64,000 nt of DNA from Bathynomus jamesi. Lineage: Eukaryota; Arthropoda; Malacostraca; Isopoda; Cirolanidae. A program made the position numbers and the translations under genes. Shown piece after piece: positions 1 through 10,147 of the stretch. The notes beneath the pieces are model-generated. The model was not told the DNA's origin. It searched no databases and saw only the letters and a program-made list of their open reading frames with translations. How positions within the stretch are numbered: position 1 is the stretch's first letter; each line of letters opens with the position of its first letter. The stretch covers positions 629,501-693,500 of the forward strand of contig JAJOZX010000880.1 of assembly GCA_023014485.1 (NCBI GenBank), read 5' to 3'.

Positions 1-242
1 TATAATTGTTCATGAAAACCATCGTTTATATAAAATTGTGTATATCCAATCACATTTTCCCAAACAGATAATGTGTTATAGGGGGTAAGCCTGTTCAACT
101 CAAGAATTTTTAACAAAATAAAACTAAAATATATGGCTATACATGACATTATACATTATTATACATGTACATTAATAAGAATATAAAATACATTATGTAA
201 TTTTGTACATACTGTACTTACAGAAATGGCTCCAAAAACTAC
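1..242. other. No gene; probable 3' flank of the Tigger element
   Basis: AT-rich sequence directly downstream, on the minus strand, of the Tigger C-terminal coding remnant. I see no coding signal and cannot locate the second Tigger terminus, which may lie outside the window. Confidence 0.4.
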
Positions 243-862
243 TTAAAGTGGAACCCCATCCTTCTTGAGGCTGCTCCTGGGTGACGGTGAGGTTGATGGT
301 GAAGATGAAGGTGGGCTCTGAGGTGTTGGAGGAGTTCTTTCAACCTTCTTGAAGTCAGTAAAGAGTGATGTCTGCATAGTCCTTCTTTTTTTCTTGATAC
401 AACTCCCTGTTGCAGCAACTGAAATTTTCCAAACCCCTGCTAAATGCACAGCTCCACTCCATGTTGGGGTCATTTTCTACTGCAATTTCCTTTCCTGCAT
501 CAAGGTGTAAGAATAAATCTCTCAGTTGTTTGGTGGAGGGCTGCTTATAGGGTGGCAATGTTACTTCTTCAACTTCCTCCTCCTCTGCTTATTCTTCCTG
601 CGGCTGTACCAACTCTTCATTTGACAAATCTTTTGAATGAGCTTCCAGCAGATCCTGCACATCCTCCTCATCAACTTCAAAGCCAGCAAGAAGTGTCAGG
701 TGATCTTTGGCAACTTTGAAGCCTGAAGCTGTCCTCTCTGGAAATGTAGGATCAAGATGGCATCCATTTCCAGTAGAGCCCAGTCTCATCAACATTAAAC
801 ACTTGCTGGGGAATGTAACTGCAGAGGTGCAAATAGTTGTGTATCCTAGTAACATTGTTACA
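243..862 (-). pseudogene. Tigger transposase remnant: catalytic start fused to C-terminus
   Basis: The minus strand reads IPQQVFNVDETGLYWKWMP, the motif around the first catalytic Asp of Tigger/jerky transposases. A frame change follows, then TASGFKVAKDHLTLLAG, then an abrupt jump to the acidic C-terminal region (VDEEDVQDLLEAHSKDL). Most of the DDE domain, several hundred residues, is therefore deleted. The tail (QTSLFTDFKK, about 385-355) resembles the PCNA-interaction box known from pogo-family transposases. The polypeptide ends in a Pro/Ser-rich tail near 243. At least one frameshift plus the large deletion make it dead. Confidence 0.85.
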
Positions 863-984
863 AGAAAGAAATGGAGACAAAAAATGGACTAAAAACACAT
901 TTATATAAAAAAAAAATCATATTTAAAAGGTTCTTTTTATATGCAGGAAGCGAAGGGCCAAGGGCAAATACCTACAAAAGTGCT

Positions 985-2372
985 CCCTACACCATAGAAG
1001 AAGAACCAAAATGAAGGTCCAGGGTTTTCAAGATGCTTAGACACTGTTTGAAAGAGTGGAGGCCACAGACATAGGGAAAGATGGATTGAGGAAGATTGTT
1101 CCAGAGTTAACTGGTTGAGTAGATGAAGGATTGAAAATACCAATTAACCCTTGCTTTAGAGTCAGACAGAAAAGAAATGAGAGTTTCAAAAGTCTGGTGC
1201 TGTGTGCTCTCCTTAAAGGAGGAGGCATGCAGAGAGTTCTGAAGAACAATGTCCATTATAATAGTGATAGTAAAGAGAGTGAGGCAACATTGCAGTGAAG
1301 AGGAATTGAGGACAGTGAGTCACACCATAAAAAGCCATTTTTACAAATTCAAAATTTAAATCCAATTTAAAACTTTTAAAGCCTGAGTGGCACCCCTGAA
1401 CACCACTGTTGATGGCTTTAAAACAGTGGCCATCTACAACTGCAGCTACAGATTAGCCAGAAGGGAAATTAGAGATGAAGGCACAGATAGAAGGAGAGAA
1501 ACTGAAGGAGGGCAATTTCAAAATTAAAGATTTCTGCCAGACTCTATCAAAACCTTTTATGTCTAGTGCAATAGCAAAAGTTTCATCAAAACCTTGAAAG
1601 GAGGATGACCAAAAGTCAGAGAGATATGCAAGAAGATCACCAATTAAGCATCCCTTGGAGAACCCATATTAACAGTCTGAAAGAAGATTGTAAGAAGAGA
1701 GGTGTTTAAGAATTTTACTATTGAGGATAGATTCAAAAACTTTAGAAAGGCAAGAAATCAAAGCAATTGGATGATAGTTGGAAGGTTAAGAGCAGTCATC
1801 CTTTGGGACATGCTGAATGAAAGCAAACTTCCAGCGGGAGGGAAAAGTACCAGATGAGAGACAAAGATGAAAGAGTTTACCTAGGCAGGGTGTCAGCACT
1901 GAAGCACAGGTCTTAAGAACAACAGGAAGAACACTATTAGGACCATACACCTCCCTAGAGTTGAGCCCAGAAAAGGCAGAAAGAATATCTGTTGGAGATT
2001 CTAATTTCAGACAAAGTCAGAGGGAGGAGAAGATGGAGGAACAGTACTGGAATCTTCCATGGTTGAGTTGGAAGCAAAAGGTTGAGTGAAAAGTTCAGCT
2101 TTGTCAGGAGAAGAAACAGCAACTGAGCCATCACAATGGAAAAGAGGAGGGAAGGAAGAGGAAGTAAAGTTGTTGAGGTTCTTGGCTTGGTGCCAGAAAG
2201 AGTGAGAAGAATTAGAATTGGATAAGTTTTCACATTTTTGTTGGATTAAGGAATTTTTGGAGTCAAAGAACAGATTTTGCAAGATTCTAGATGGAAATAT
2301 AAACTGAATGAGAATCAGGAGTTGGATGGCAATAGTACCTTCTGAAAGACCCCTTTCTGTTGCAGATAACAT
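985..2372 (-). pseudogene. Jockey-like non-LTR reverse transcriptase remnant
   Basis: Minus-strand translation in shifting frames gives a region upstream of the RT (SSFPPLFHCDGSVAVS, near 2150), then at 1840-1400 RT blocks such as NYHPIALISCLSKVFESIL, YGFSKG and ALDIKGFDRVW, then VAAVVDGHC and INSGVQG. The F/YADD block is lost. Pieces of the C-terminal region recur at 1249-985. This order matches jockey/RTE-like elements common in arthropods. Several stops and deletions are present. It lies inside the Tigger element. Confidence 0.75.
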
Positions 2373-2429
2373 TAGAACAAGTTAAACCAAGGGTTTTTTG
2401 CATTAGCAGTAGGAATAGAATATGGAATG

Positions 2430-3020
2430 GAGTGTACTCTAACAAAATTTCTTGATGTAATGCTAGATAAGAATTTGCAATGGAGTGATCATGTAAATTA
2501 TATCACAAAAAAGATTTCAAGGAGCATTGCTATAATGCTTAAACTTAGAAATGTAGTCCCTAAACAAGTTTTATTGACTATCATACTCTTGTTCTTCCTT
2601 ATATAACATACTGCACCCTTGTTTGGGGAAACTCCGCTAACAACGCATTAGATGGTGTCTTTGTCATCCAAAAATGAGCAACAAGATTATTATCTGATGC
2701 CAATTTCCTTGATCACTCTAGTGCATTATTTAAAGAGCTAAACCTACTAAAGCTCAATGATATAACCAAACTGGCACATTTTATTTTTATTTAAAAGTGT
2801 AAGAACAAAATCATTAATTTACAATGGGTAAATAGATATTTTGTAACTCATCAAGAAATCCACTCATATCAGACCAGAAATAGATCAAAGCTTGTTATAC
2901 CTCAATTTAGATTGTCTTCATCTCAAAAACTACCCATTTTCATTGGATTGAAACTATGGAATGATTTGCATGCTGATATAAAAAATATTATGAATATAAA
3001 TTTGTTTAAACCAAATTGAA
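2430..3020 (+). pseudogene. C-terminal fragment of a second non-LTR reverse transcriptase
   Basis: Plus-strand frames read TKFLDVMLDKNLQWSDHVN, ITKKISRSIAIMLKLRNVV, then a degenerate stretch, then QEIHSYQTRNRSKLVIPQF and FIGLKLWNDLHADIKN. This is the region after the RT catalytic core in CR1/L2/jockey-type elements. The 5' part is absent, as expected for 5' truncation. The 3' region runs to about 3480, ends in an AATAAA-like signal and a short ATTCAATTCAAT repeat, and probably marks the element's 3' end. Confidence 0.7.
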
Positions 3021-3215
3021 ATCCTGATTAATAATGGCATACTAACAAAAATCTAGGATTAATGTCCATTAATATTGTTTACTAATTATTAATTTCTTGT
3101 GTGTAATCTAGTATTAAAAACACATTTCTTGGGATTGTTCAGTTCTTATCTCTCATGTATAATATTGGTTTCTTTGTATGGTATTGGTGTAGTGCCTTCA
3201 ATGGTGACCTTGTAT

Positions 3216-3260
3216 TTGTCATGTCAGTAATGATAATTTGTCATGTCAGTAATGATAATT
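3216..3260 (+). repeat. 22-bp tandem duplication
   Basis: Two adjacent copies of a 22-base unit containing CATGTCAGTAATGATAATTT, in the untranslated tail of the RT fragment. Directly visible. Confidence 0.9.
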
Positions 3261-3689
3261 TAAGATTAATACATGTTTTAACTATTAATAATACTTATTT
3301 ACTTATTTATTTATTATTATTAATTAATAACAACTAGCTGTTTATTTTTAATAAGAGCCCAGTAAAGCCTGAAGATCAAATAAAATAAATAGTCGAGCTT
3401 CACAATTGTTCATGTCATTGTAAATTGAAAAGAATGCATTTATTTTATTATTAATAAAGGTTATTCAATTCAATGTATACCTCCATGCGCAAGAGAATCA
3501 CCTCTGGGATGCACTCAACACACACAGAAAGGCCCCAGCCTTGGAAACAGTAATCAGTGGCACAAAAGGTTGATGGGTAAGTTGAATTAAAAAATGTCAA
3601 GTTTTGCCTTTAAGAAGGGAGTATTCTGGCAAAAAGGATTTCCTTCTTTCTTCAGGTTACAAGGAAGAAAAAAATTATTTACACACATG

Positions 3690-4223
3690 TGTAACCACTT
3701 TCATCTATTAATGCTTTAAGATAGGCAGGCTGTGGGTAACTGCCATTCCAGTTACTTTGATGTTATGGAGGCTACTACAGTGTTTAAACCACTGAAATCA
3801 GCCTCTACTGGCTGTAAATATCTGTGCACTTTAATGACTCTCCACACTCCATCTTAATTTAAGTCCTGGAATAAAGATCTCATATTTTCTTGGATCATCA
3901 TGAGGTTAATAGGCACATGTTTTTGGACCAGATCTTTAATCCAAACACTGAACACTCTTTCTATATTATCCATTAATGTCTCTATTTTTACTTATTCTAC
4001 TAGCACTTAATGCTGCAACACTTTGAGCATACTCATGAATTTTCTTCTCATTTATTTCAATGGTTCTCACTGTTGAATCAGGTAACCCATACACTCTGGC
4101 AATATCACTTGGCCATTCACCTGCATCACATCTCCTTACAACATTCAGTTTCATTTCTAAATTAATACTTTTCCTGCTTTTCTTTGGTACAGAGACAAAC
4201 AACATTTGCTGGTAATTTTCCAC
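3690..4223 (-). pseudogene. Tigger transposase N-terminal DNA-binding region
   Basis: The minus-strand ORF from 4223 has a basic start (VPKKSRKSINLEMKLNVVRR) followed by a CENP-B/pogo-type helix-turn-helix (SDIARVYGLPDSTVRTI). After about 3960 it continues in mixed frames with recognisable second-HTH and linker pieces (VFSVWIKDLVQKHVPINLMM, ADFSGLN, HNIKVTG, ALIDESGYT). The family function is binding the transposon ends. A stop follows ISKNRDING-type sequence, and later frameshifts show it is inactive. A possible donor-like GTAAAT near 3680 and an acceptor-like CTCTGCAG near 828 leave open that the interruption to the C-terminal part is an intron filled by retroelements. Confidence 0.85.
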
Positions 4224-4347
4224 TCATATTTATCTGGACCAGCAACTTTAAAACACTTAAAAATTAAAATTTTTAAACAGCATGTTTTTTGTATGTCAGA
4301 AAATAGTACAGCAACACAAACTGACCAATATGCTACACACTGACATG

Positions 4348-4787
4348 GGGTTCATTCCAGGACAAATCATGCAAAAAAAATAATAATTTGTAACCACTCC
4401 AACTTGGATTTTTCTCAAATTTGGTATATAAGGTGGTTTTTGTGTAAAAACATGAAATCTCAAGTTTTAGCGCAATCAGAGTAATGGTTCAAAAGTTATG
4501 GGCCCCCAAATTTGGGGGGTGGGGGCTGGCCCCTTAATGTTTAAATGTTCATAACTTGGTCCCTAATTGAGCTAGGGAAAAAAATTTAAAAACCATTTGA
4601 AAGCTCAAATCCTAAAGAATAATTGACTAAGTAATAAAATGCATTTAATCAAATAGTTAAAAAGTTATATCAGTTTGAATATTTTTGGGAGGGGGGCACC
4701 CCTATGATACAGATATTCAAGATTTTTTTTTCGGCATTTTGTACCTCAATTATTCTTCTACATGACTTAATCAATGACTATGTATTT
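4348..4787 (+). repeat. Left terminal inverted repeat of copy A
   Basis: About 440 bp that match the reverse complement of 9531-9961 with scattered differences. Shared blocks include a run around CCCAAATTTGGGGG, GCTCAATTAGGGACC (inverted) and a stretch ending GTCAATGACT. Confidence 0.9.
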
Positions 4788-5283
4788 TTACCTCTAAGTT
4801 GTGTATTTTTTTGTACTTTATTATAAGGTACTTGCTAGCGAAAAGATGACATATTAGCCCAAGTTCAGGAATTGGGCTATACTAACTATATAATAGTTTA
4901 TCCTAACTATATATATTGCACACATACACATTATTAAAATAAAGGAGATAATTTGTACTGCCTGTTTGTAAGGTATGTGGTATCATGCTTGTGTAGTCAT
5001 GCTACAACTTGTCACAGCAAAATGAGATTGTCTGAGGGCTCCTTCCATTAGCATGGGCCTTGGTTATTAAGGGTTCAGTTTGCCTTTTGTGACCACATGA
5101 TAAACACTGCTCATATATGGTATCTGTTTGCCATATTTTAGTGCCTTGCCTATATTAGCTGTGCTTGGGTTTGCCTATCATCATTAAAAATCATTAACAT
5201 TTAATATTCTTTCTACTTATTAAGGAACTGAAGCTAATATATAAATTTTAAACATGTCTTACCATTTAAATTATCATAAACAG

Positions 5284-8189
5284 TGTTGTGATCCCTTTAA
5301 GAGACAAGAAAAAAATCTTAGAAAGGGTTTAAGAAATTTACCATTAAATATAATAGAAAAAATCCTGCACCCCTTAATTGGAAAGTTTGTACAAACTGTT
5401 CTGCAAGATTAAATGACCTTGAAGAACCTGATAAATTATTTAATGATGTGTTTGAAACGAGTCATCTACAAGTACCTCTTCATTTCAAAGCAGTTCAGGA
5501 AGTACCATTTGCAAACTGACAATCCTGGTGAGATCAGTGATATTGAAATCTGTAGAGAACAAACCAAGAACATTCTTGAAGAAATGGAGATTTTGCCAAT
5601 AAAATTCTGTAAGTCGTGTATGAATTATAATTTGGGGACTTATTTTTGAAAAGTATAGTTATCAGAAAATGCATTATATGATTTTTAAAAATCATCTAAA
5701 CTCTTTATCTTTGTGTATACATTGTTTCATAGGTTATCAAAATAATGCAGTTTTATCAAACTTGTAAACATAACATTCTTTAACAACTGCAAAAAAATAG
5801 TGATGTACGATAAATGAATTCTGATTAGTTATTAAATTATGAAAATTTGTTACTGTAACTTACAGTAATTCTAAATTTTGGATGATACCTAATTTCAGAT
5901 GGTATGAACACTGACAGGATATCTAAAAAAGCATCAGACAAATACAACAAGTGTGTATCTACTTTGCAAAAAAATTTTGAACAGTCTTTCTCAGCATCCG
6001 TGGATGAGGGAGCATCTACATCCAAGAGATTATGCATGGAAAAAGAATTGAAAAGGTAAGGATTGCTCAATTTCAACTAAATTAGCAACTCATGGTCACA
6101 ATGAAAGACTCTTGACATATATAATTTTAGATGTTTTAAATTTCAATAGCTTAACTTTTCTTCAATATCATTCTTACCTACAGAACACAATCACACCATT
6201 TTAACAATGTCTAAAAAATATCTATGGAAGGTAGGTACCCTTATATTTTTTCTATTTAGGTCCTGATCTTAGAGTACATTAAATTAATAATTTCAATTTA
6301 AGAAAATTTTGATACCCCCTACCTTTTATTTATCTAACAGATACAAAACTATGATGAGGGAGCTCGCTGAAGCATTCAATTCTACAACTTCCTACCAAAG
6401 AAGACTGCAGATTCTTACTCTATCCCCATACATGATCTCAAAAACTCAAGAGTTCTTCGGGGCTAGTAGATATCTTGTTGATAAAGCCAGGAGCATGAAG
6501 CAAAAGTATGGAATATTGCCAAATGTTCCTAAATATGGTAAAGGGAAAAAGATAAGTGATGAAACTATTTCTAATGTGACAGCTTTTTATGAGGACCCAG
6601 AATTTAGTTGGTGTATCCAGTAAAAAGGACTGTTAGTGTCAGAGACAAAGATGGAGACAAAATTTACAAACAAAAGCATCTCTTACTCAGTAATTTGAAA
6701 GAACCGTATCTTAGGTATAAAGAAACTAACTCAAGTATAAGTTTTTCAACATTTGCAGCTCTTAGACCCAGATGGTGCATTATTGCTGGAGGTACAGGTA
6801 CACACTCAGTTTGTATTTGTACCTATCCCCAGAACCCCAAATTAATGGTTTCAGCAATTGGTGACAAGGACTTGACTTATCATTCATTGATTCAAAAAAG
6901 TGTCTGTGATGTGGACATTAAATCTATGTTACACCAGTGGAGAGAATGTCCTGGTATTGCTGGTGTAGATGACTATTTGAACATTAAATGTACCGACTTC
7001 CAAGGATTCAATTGAATATGACCAATGGACCAGCACTGACAGGGCAACTTTGTCAAGTGTAACTGTTACAGTGGAAGAATTCATTGAAAAACTTTCGGAA
7101 TCAATTTATTCTCTTACTCATCATCATTATATAGGCAAAAGTCAAAGCCTCTACATGAAGACCCTTAAGCAAAATCTCAGTGAAGATGAAGTTTTAGTAC
7201 TAGGAGACTTTTCTGAGAACTATTCTTTCATCACTCAAGATGCACCACAGAGCTTCCATTAGACAAATGAACAAGTTACATTATACCCAATGGTTGTATA
7301 TAAAATGGAAGATGGTAAATTGAGCCACACTAGCTACTGTATTATATCATTAGTGATAGTTTAGATCATAACACCACAGCAGTGTATACATTTCAACAAT
7401 TTTTAGTTGAAGACATTAAAGCGAGATTCCCTAATGTGAAAACAATTAAATATTTTTCTGATGGTTATGCTGGACAATACAAAAACCCATTTTAATTTTA
7501 GCAATTTATGTCATCATGAAACAGATTTTGGTATAAAGGCAGAGTGGAACTTTTTGGCACTAGTCATGGCATTGGAGGAAGTGTGAAGAGAGCAGCAGCT
7601 GAAGCTAGTTTGCAAAGAATAATAACAGGACACATCTTGTCTTCACAGTTTCTATGACTTTTGTACACAAAATTTTGAGTCCAAGTTTAAATTCATTATA
7701 AAAGAACAAATAAATCATAATAAAACAGAACTCAGTAGTAGGTTTGAAAAAGCAGTAACAGTGAAGGGCACACAAGGTTTTCACAGAATTGTGCCAATGT
7801 CTCAGAGTCACATTAAAGCTTATTTAGTTTCAGACTCCAATGACTACAATGCTGTTAGGGTTATGACCTCTGAACAAGGTGACACAGACATGATTCCAGA
7901 TTTATCAAATGAGCAAAAATTTCCTGTGGGAAAGTATGTTGCATGTATTTATGATGGTAGAAAATATCTAGGAATCATTTTAGATTATTCAGAAGAATTC
8001 CAAGATTATAAAATCAAGTTTCTAACTACTCCTATTTCCAACAAAAACAATAGATACTATTTCCCAATTAATAAAGATGATGTTTGTTGGGTAGAAGCTA
8101 AAAACATCCTTCATGAAATGTCAACTCCTAATATTCAATCTGGCACCAGACTTGTGTATATCTTTGAAATACATGATACTGAGAATTAG
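5284..8189 (+). pseudogene. Transposase of copy A, decayed, with introns
   Basis: Segments homologous to the copy C protein occur in order. An N-terminal CCDPFKRQ-type Cys/His motif lies near 5284. A donor-like GTAAGT follows near 5607. An exon lies at about 5899-6055 ending AAG/GTAAGG, and another exon starts near 6341. The conserved core follows, with GTHSVCICTY near 6805, GDFSENYSF near 7200 and FSDGYAGQYKN near 7455. The C-terminal module is at 7761-8189. The third candidate catalytic Asp (the CDG of B and C) falls in a small deletion near 7570, and there are several frameshifts and stops, so it is inactive. Splice sites are inferred by eye. Confidence 0.85.
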
Positions 8190-8334
8190 GCTAAGTACCA
8201 AAAATGTTTCAGATTTAATTTATTGTATAGCAATTATTTTTATTCAAGTAATGTCTTAATTTGTTCAATAAAACAACTATACTAGCAATATTTTTTTTGC
8301 CTTTGAAGATTGACAAAGTTGAGAGAGTTATTGT

Positions 8335-9354
8335 CAGTGGTGAGCACCGTTAACCAAAAAGTTAACTTCGTTAACCGCTAATCTGTTAACCAAAAAGTTA
8401 ACTTCGTTAACCGTTAAACATGTAATGGAAGTTACCGATAAACCGTTAATGTTAACTTTTATTATAAAAAAAATGAAAAACACAATATATATATAATTTA
8501 ATTTTCCCTCTTCTTCTCATTCTCCATTTTGTCCATGAGATGCATGTTGCCCTTCATGAAAATTAGCATATCAAAGTTTTCATCAGACAGGGATGATCTC
8601 TTGGCCCTCATGATGTCCTTGCCCATAGAGAACAAACGCTCCACTGCAGCACTGGAGGGGATGGCTGTGTTGAACTTGATGAACAAGTCCACCAACACTT
8701 GCTCACCCAAGAAGGCAGCATCTGTCAGCAAGTCCTTGGAGTTGGTCTCCAGCCAGGTCTTGACCAAGTTCTGGGCCTTGCCCTTGAGTGACCTGTGGCT
8801 TCTGCTGCTCTCTTTTGTCTGGATGACAGCACTGAAGAAGTCATCATCCTCCTCCTCCTCGTTGTTGCTGCCCACTTCGTTGGACTGCTGCTTCATGGCC
8901 TCCTCGACTGTACCCTCCATGCTTTTCCTCACCCTGGCGACCTTGGTGTTTTCATACTTGTCCAACCAGATGAGGCGAAACCTGGGATGGAAGGCAGCAG
9001 CCAGCTGGCATTCGTCATCCTCCAGGAGGGCCCCAAACCTTTTGTAAGACACAAATTGTGACGACGGAAACAAATATATCGCCTGATTTTGCACTGCGGA
9101 AATGGAAATTCGTTCATCACTATTAACAGTGGGATTAATTGCGCACCTGCTCAGCACTGAAAATAATAGAAACTTTTAAACGTTTATTTATGAATTTTTT
9201 GGGTTAACGGACTTGAGTTAATGGAAGTTAAATGTAACGGAAGTTAATTAGTCCGATAATGATTTTCAAAGTTAACTTAAAAGTTAAATCGTTAACGAAA
9301 AAGTTAACTTCGTTAATTAACGATTAACGGATTAACGGTTTGTGCCCAGCTTTG
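8335..9354 (-). mobile_element. Internally deleted hAT element nested in copy A
   Basis: Ends are CAGTGGTGAGCACCGTTAAC and, inverted, CAAAGCTGGGCACAAACCGT. It is flanked by a perfect 8-bp duplication GTTATTGT (8327-8334 and 9355-9362). Both ends carry iterated GTTAACTTCGTTAA motifs. Only the last part of a hAT transposase remains. Its ends and protein resemble the full-length hAT at 21106-24668, which could have mobilised it. Confidence 0.93.
8498..9157 (-). pseudogene. hAT transposase C-terminal fragment
   Basis: The minus-strand reading frame contains CQLAAAFHPRFRLIWLDKYE, an acidic linker, and the hAT dimerisation region with [20 protein letters not shown] and LSDENFDMLIFMKGN. The first roughly 50 residues of the open frame show no similarity and probably are not coding. 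No BED finger or DDE core is present. The same segment in the hAT at 21106-24668 aligns closely (AAAFHPKFRLHW and [12 protein letters not shown]). Confidence 0.9.
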
Positions 9355-9530
9355 GTTATTGTTATTGAGTTTTAGGAAAACACTAATAAGTTTATCTTAT
9401 AGCTATACTTAATCCACTTCTAAGTCAAGGAAAACATTGTATAAGAGCTTGATAAGTAAAACAGGCGTAATGGTATAAGTTCAAAGTCCAGCAAATAGAA
9501 CGTTTTTAACCTCCACCACCATCTAATGAA

Positions 9531-9961
9531 GGGGAAAAATACACAATGTCATTGACTAAGTCATATAGAAGAGTAACTGAGGTACAAAATGACCAAAAAA
9601 AAATCTTGAATATCTGTATCATAGGGGTGGGGCCCCCCAAAATATTCAAACTGATAACTTTTTAACCATTTGATTAAATGCATTTTATTACTTAGTCAAT
9701 TATTCTTCAGGATTTGAGCTTTCAAATGGTTTTAAAATTTTTTTCCTAGCTCAATTAGGGACCGAGTTATAAACTTAAAAATTAAGGGGCCAGCCCCCAC
9801 CACCAAAATTGGGGGGACCCATAACTTTTGAACCATTACTCTGATTGCTCTGAAACTCTAAATTTCATGTTTTTCAGCATAAACAACCCTGTATAGCAAT
9901 TTTAAGCAAAATCTAAGTGGGTGTGGTTTCAGGCAATGCCTGATTTGTCCTGGAATGACCC
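9531..9961 (-). repeat. Right terminal inverted repeat of copy A
   Basis: Inverted counterpart of 4348-4787, ending in the inverted GGGTCATTCC terminus at 9961. Confidence 0.9.
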
Positions 9962-10074
9962 TTGGTGCTAGTGAGGTACCAAAGAACACCCTACATATTT
10001 ACATATATGCAAGTGCCAATTGATCATTTGTTAAATTGCATAAACACGGATCATAGCCACATATACTGAACAAC

Positions 10075-10147
10075 ATTCCTTATTTTGTTGATCATGTAGA
10101 AGTGAATCTGCATAAACAGATTTCATGTATAAAGAGGACTTACTGTA
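10075..10147 (-). repeat. Probable Tigger terminus
   Basis: On the minus strand the sequence starts CAGTAAGTCCTCTTTATAC after a TA and continues AAATCTGTTTATGCAG, the layout of pogo/Tigger ends. No partner end was found in the window, so the call rests on sequence style and on position upstream of the Tigger N-terminus. Confidence 0.5.

Larger units (their letters stand above)
4348..9961 (+). mobile_element. GGGTCATTC-ended DNA transposon, copy A (Sola-like?)
   Basis: Long terminal inverted repeats (4348-4787 and 9531-9961) start GGGTTCATTCCAGGACAAAT on the left and, inverted, GGGTCATTCCAGGACAAAT on the right. They enclose a degenerate transposase gene homologous to copies B and C. Length is 5.6 kb including a nested 1 kb hAT. 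The flanks (ATGG and TTGG, or CATG and TTGG) do not give a clean 4-bp duplication, unlike B and C, consistent with age. Superfamily assignment to Sola is a guess. Confidence 0.85.
243..10147 (-). mobile_element. Tigger/pogo-like DNA transposon broken by nested insertions
   Basis: Minus-strand Tigger-type transposase pieces lie in order: the N-terminal DNA-binding part at 4223-3690, then the catalytic start and C-terminus at 862-243. Upstream, the reverse complement of 10147-10120 reads as a pogo-type end (CAGTAAGTCCTCTTTATAC). Copy A of the GGGTCATTC group (4348-9961) sits between that end and the start codon. Without it, the 5' leader would be about 300 bp. Non-LTR fragments occupy 865-3680. 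Joining the pieces into one element is inference from order, strand and family; two separate Tigger copies are possible. The left terminus was not found. Confidence 0.6.
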
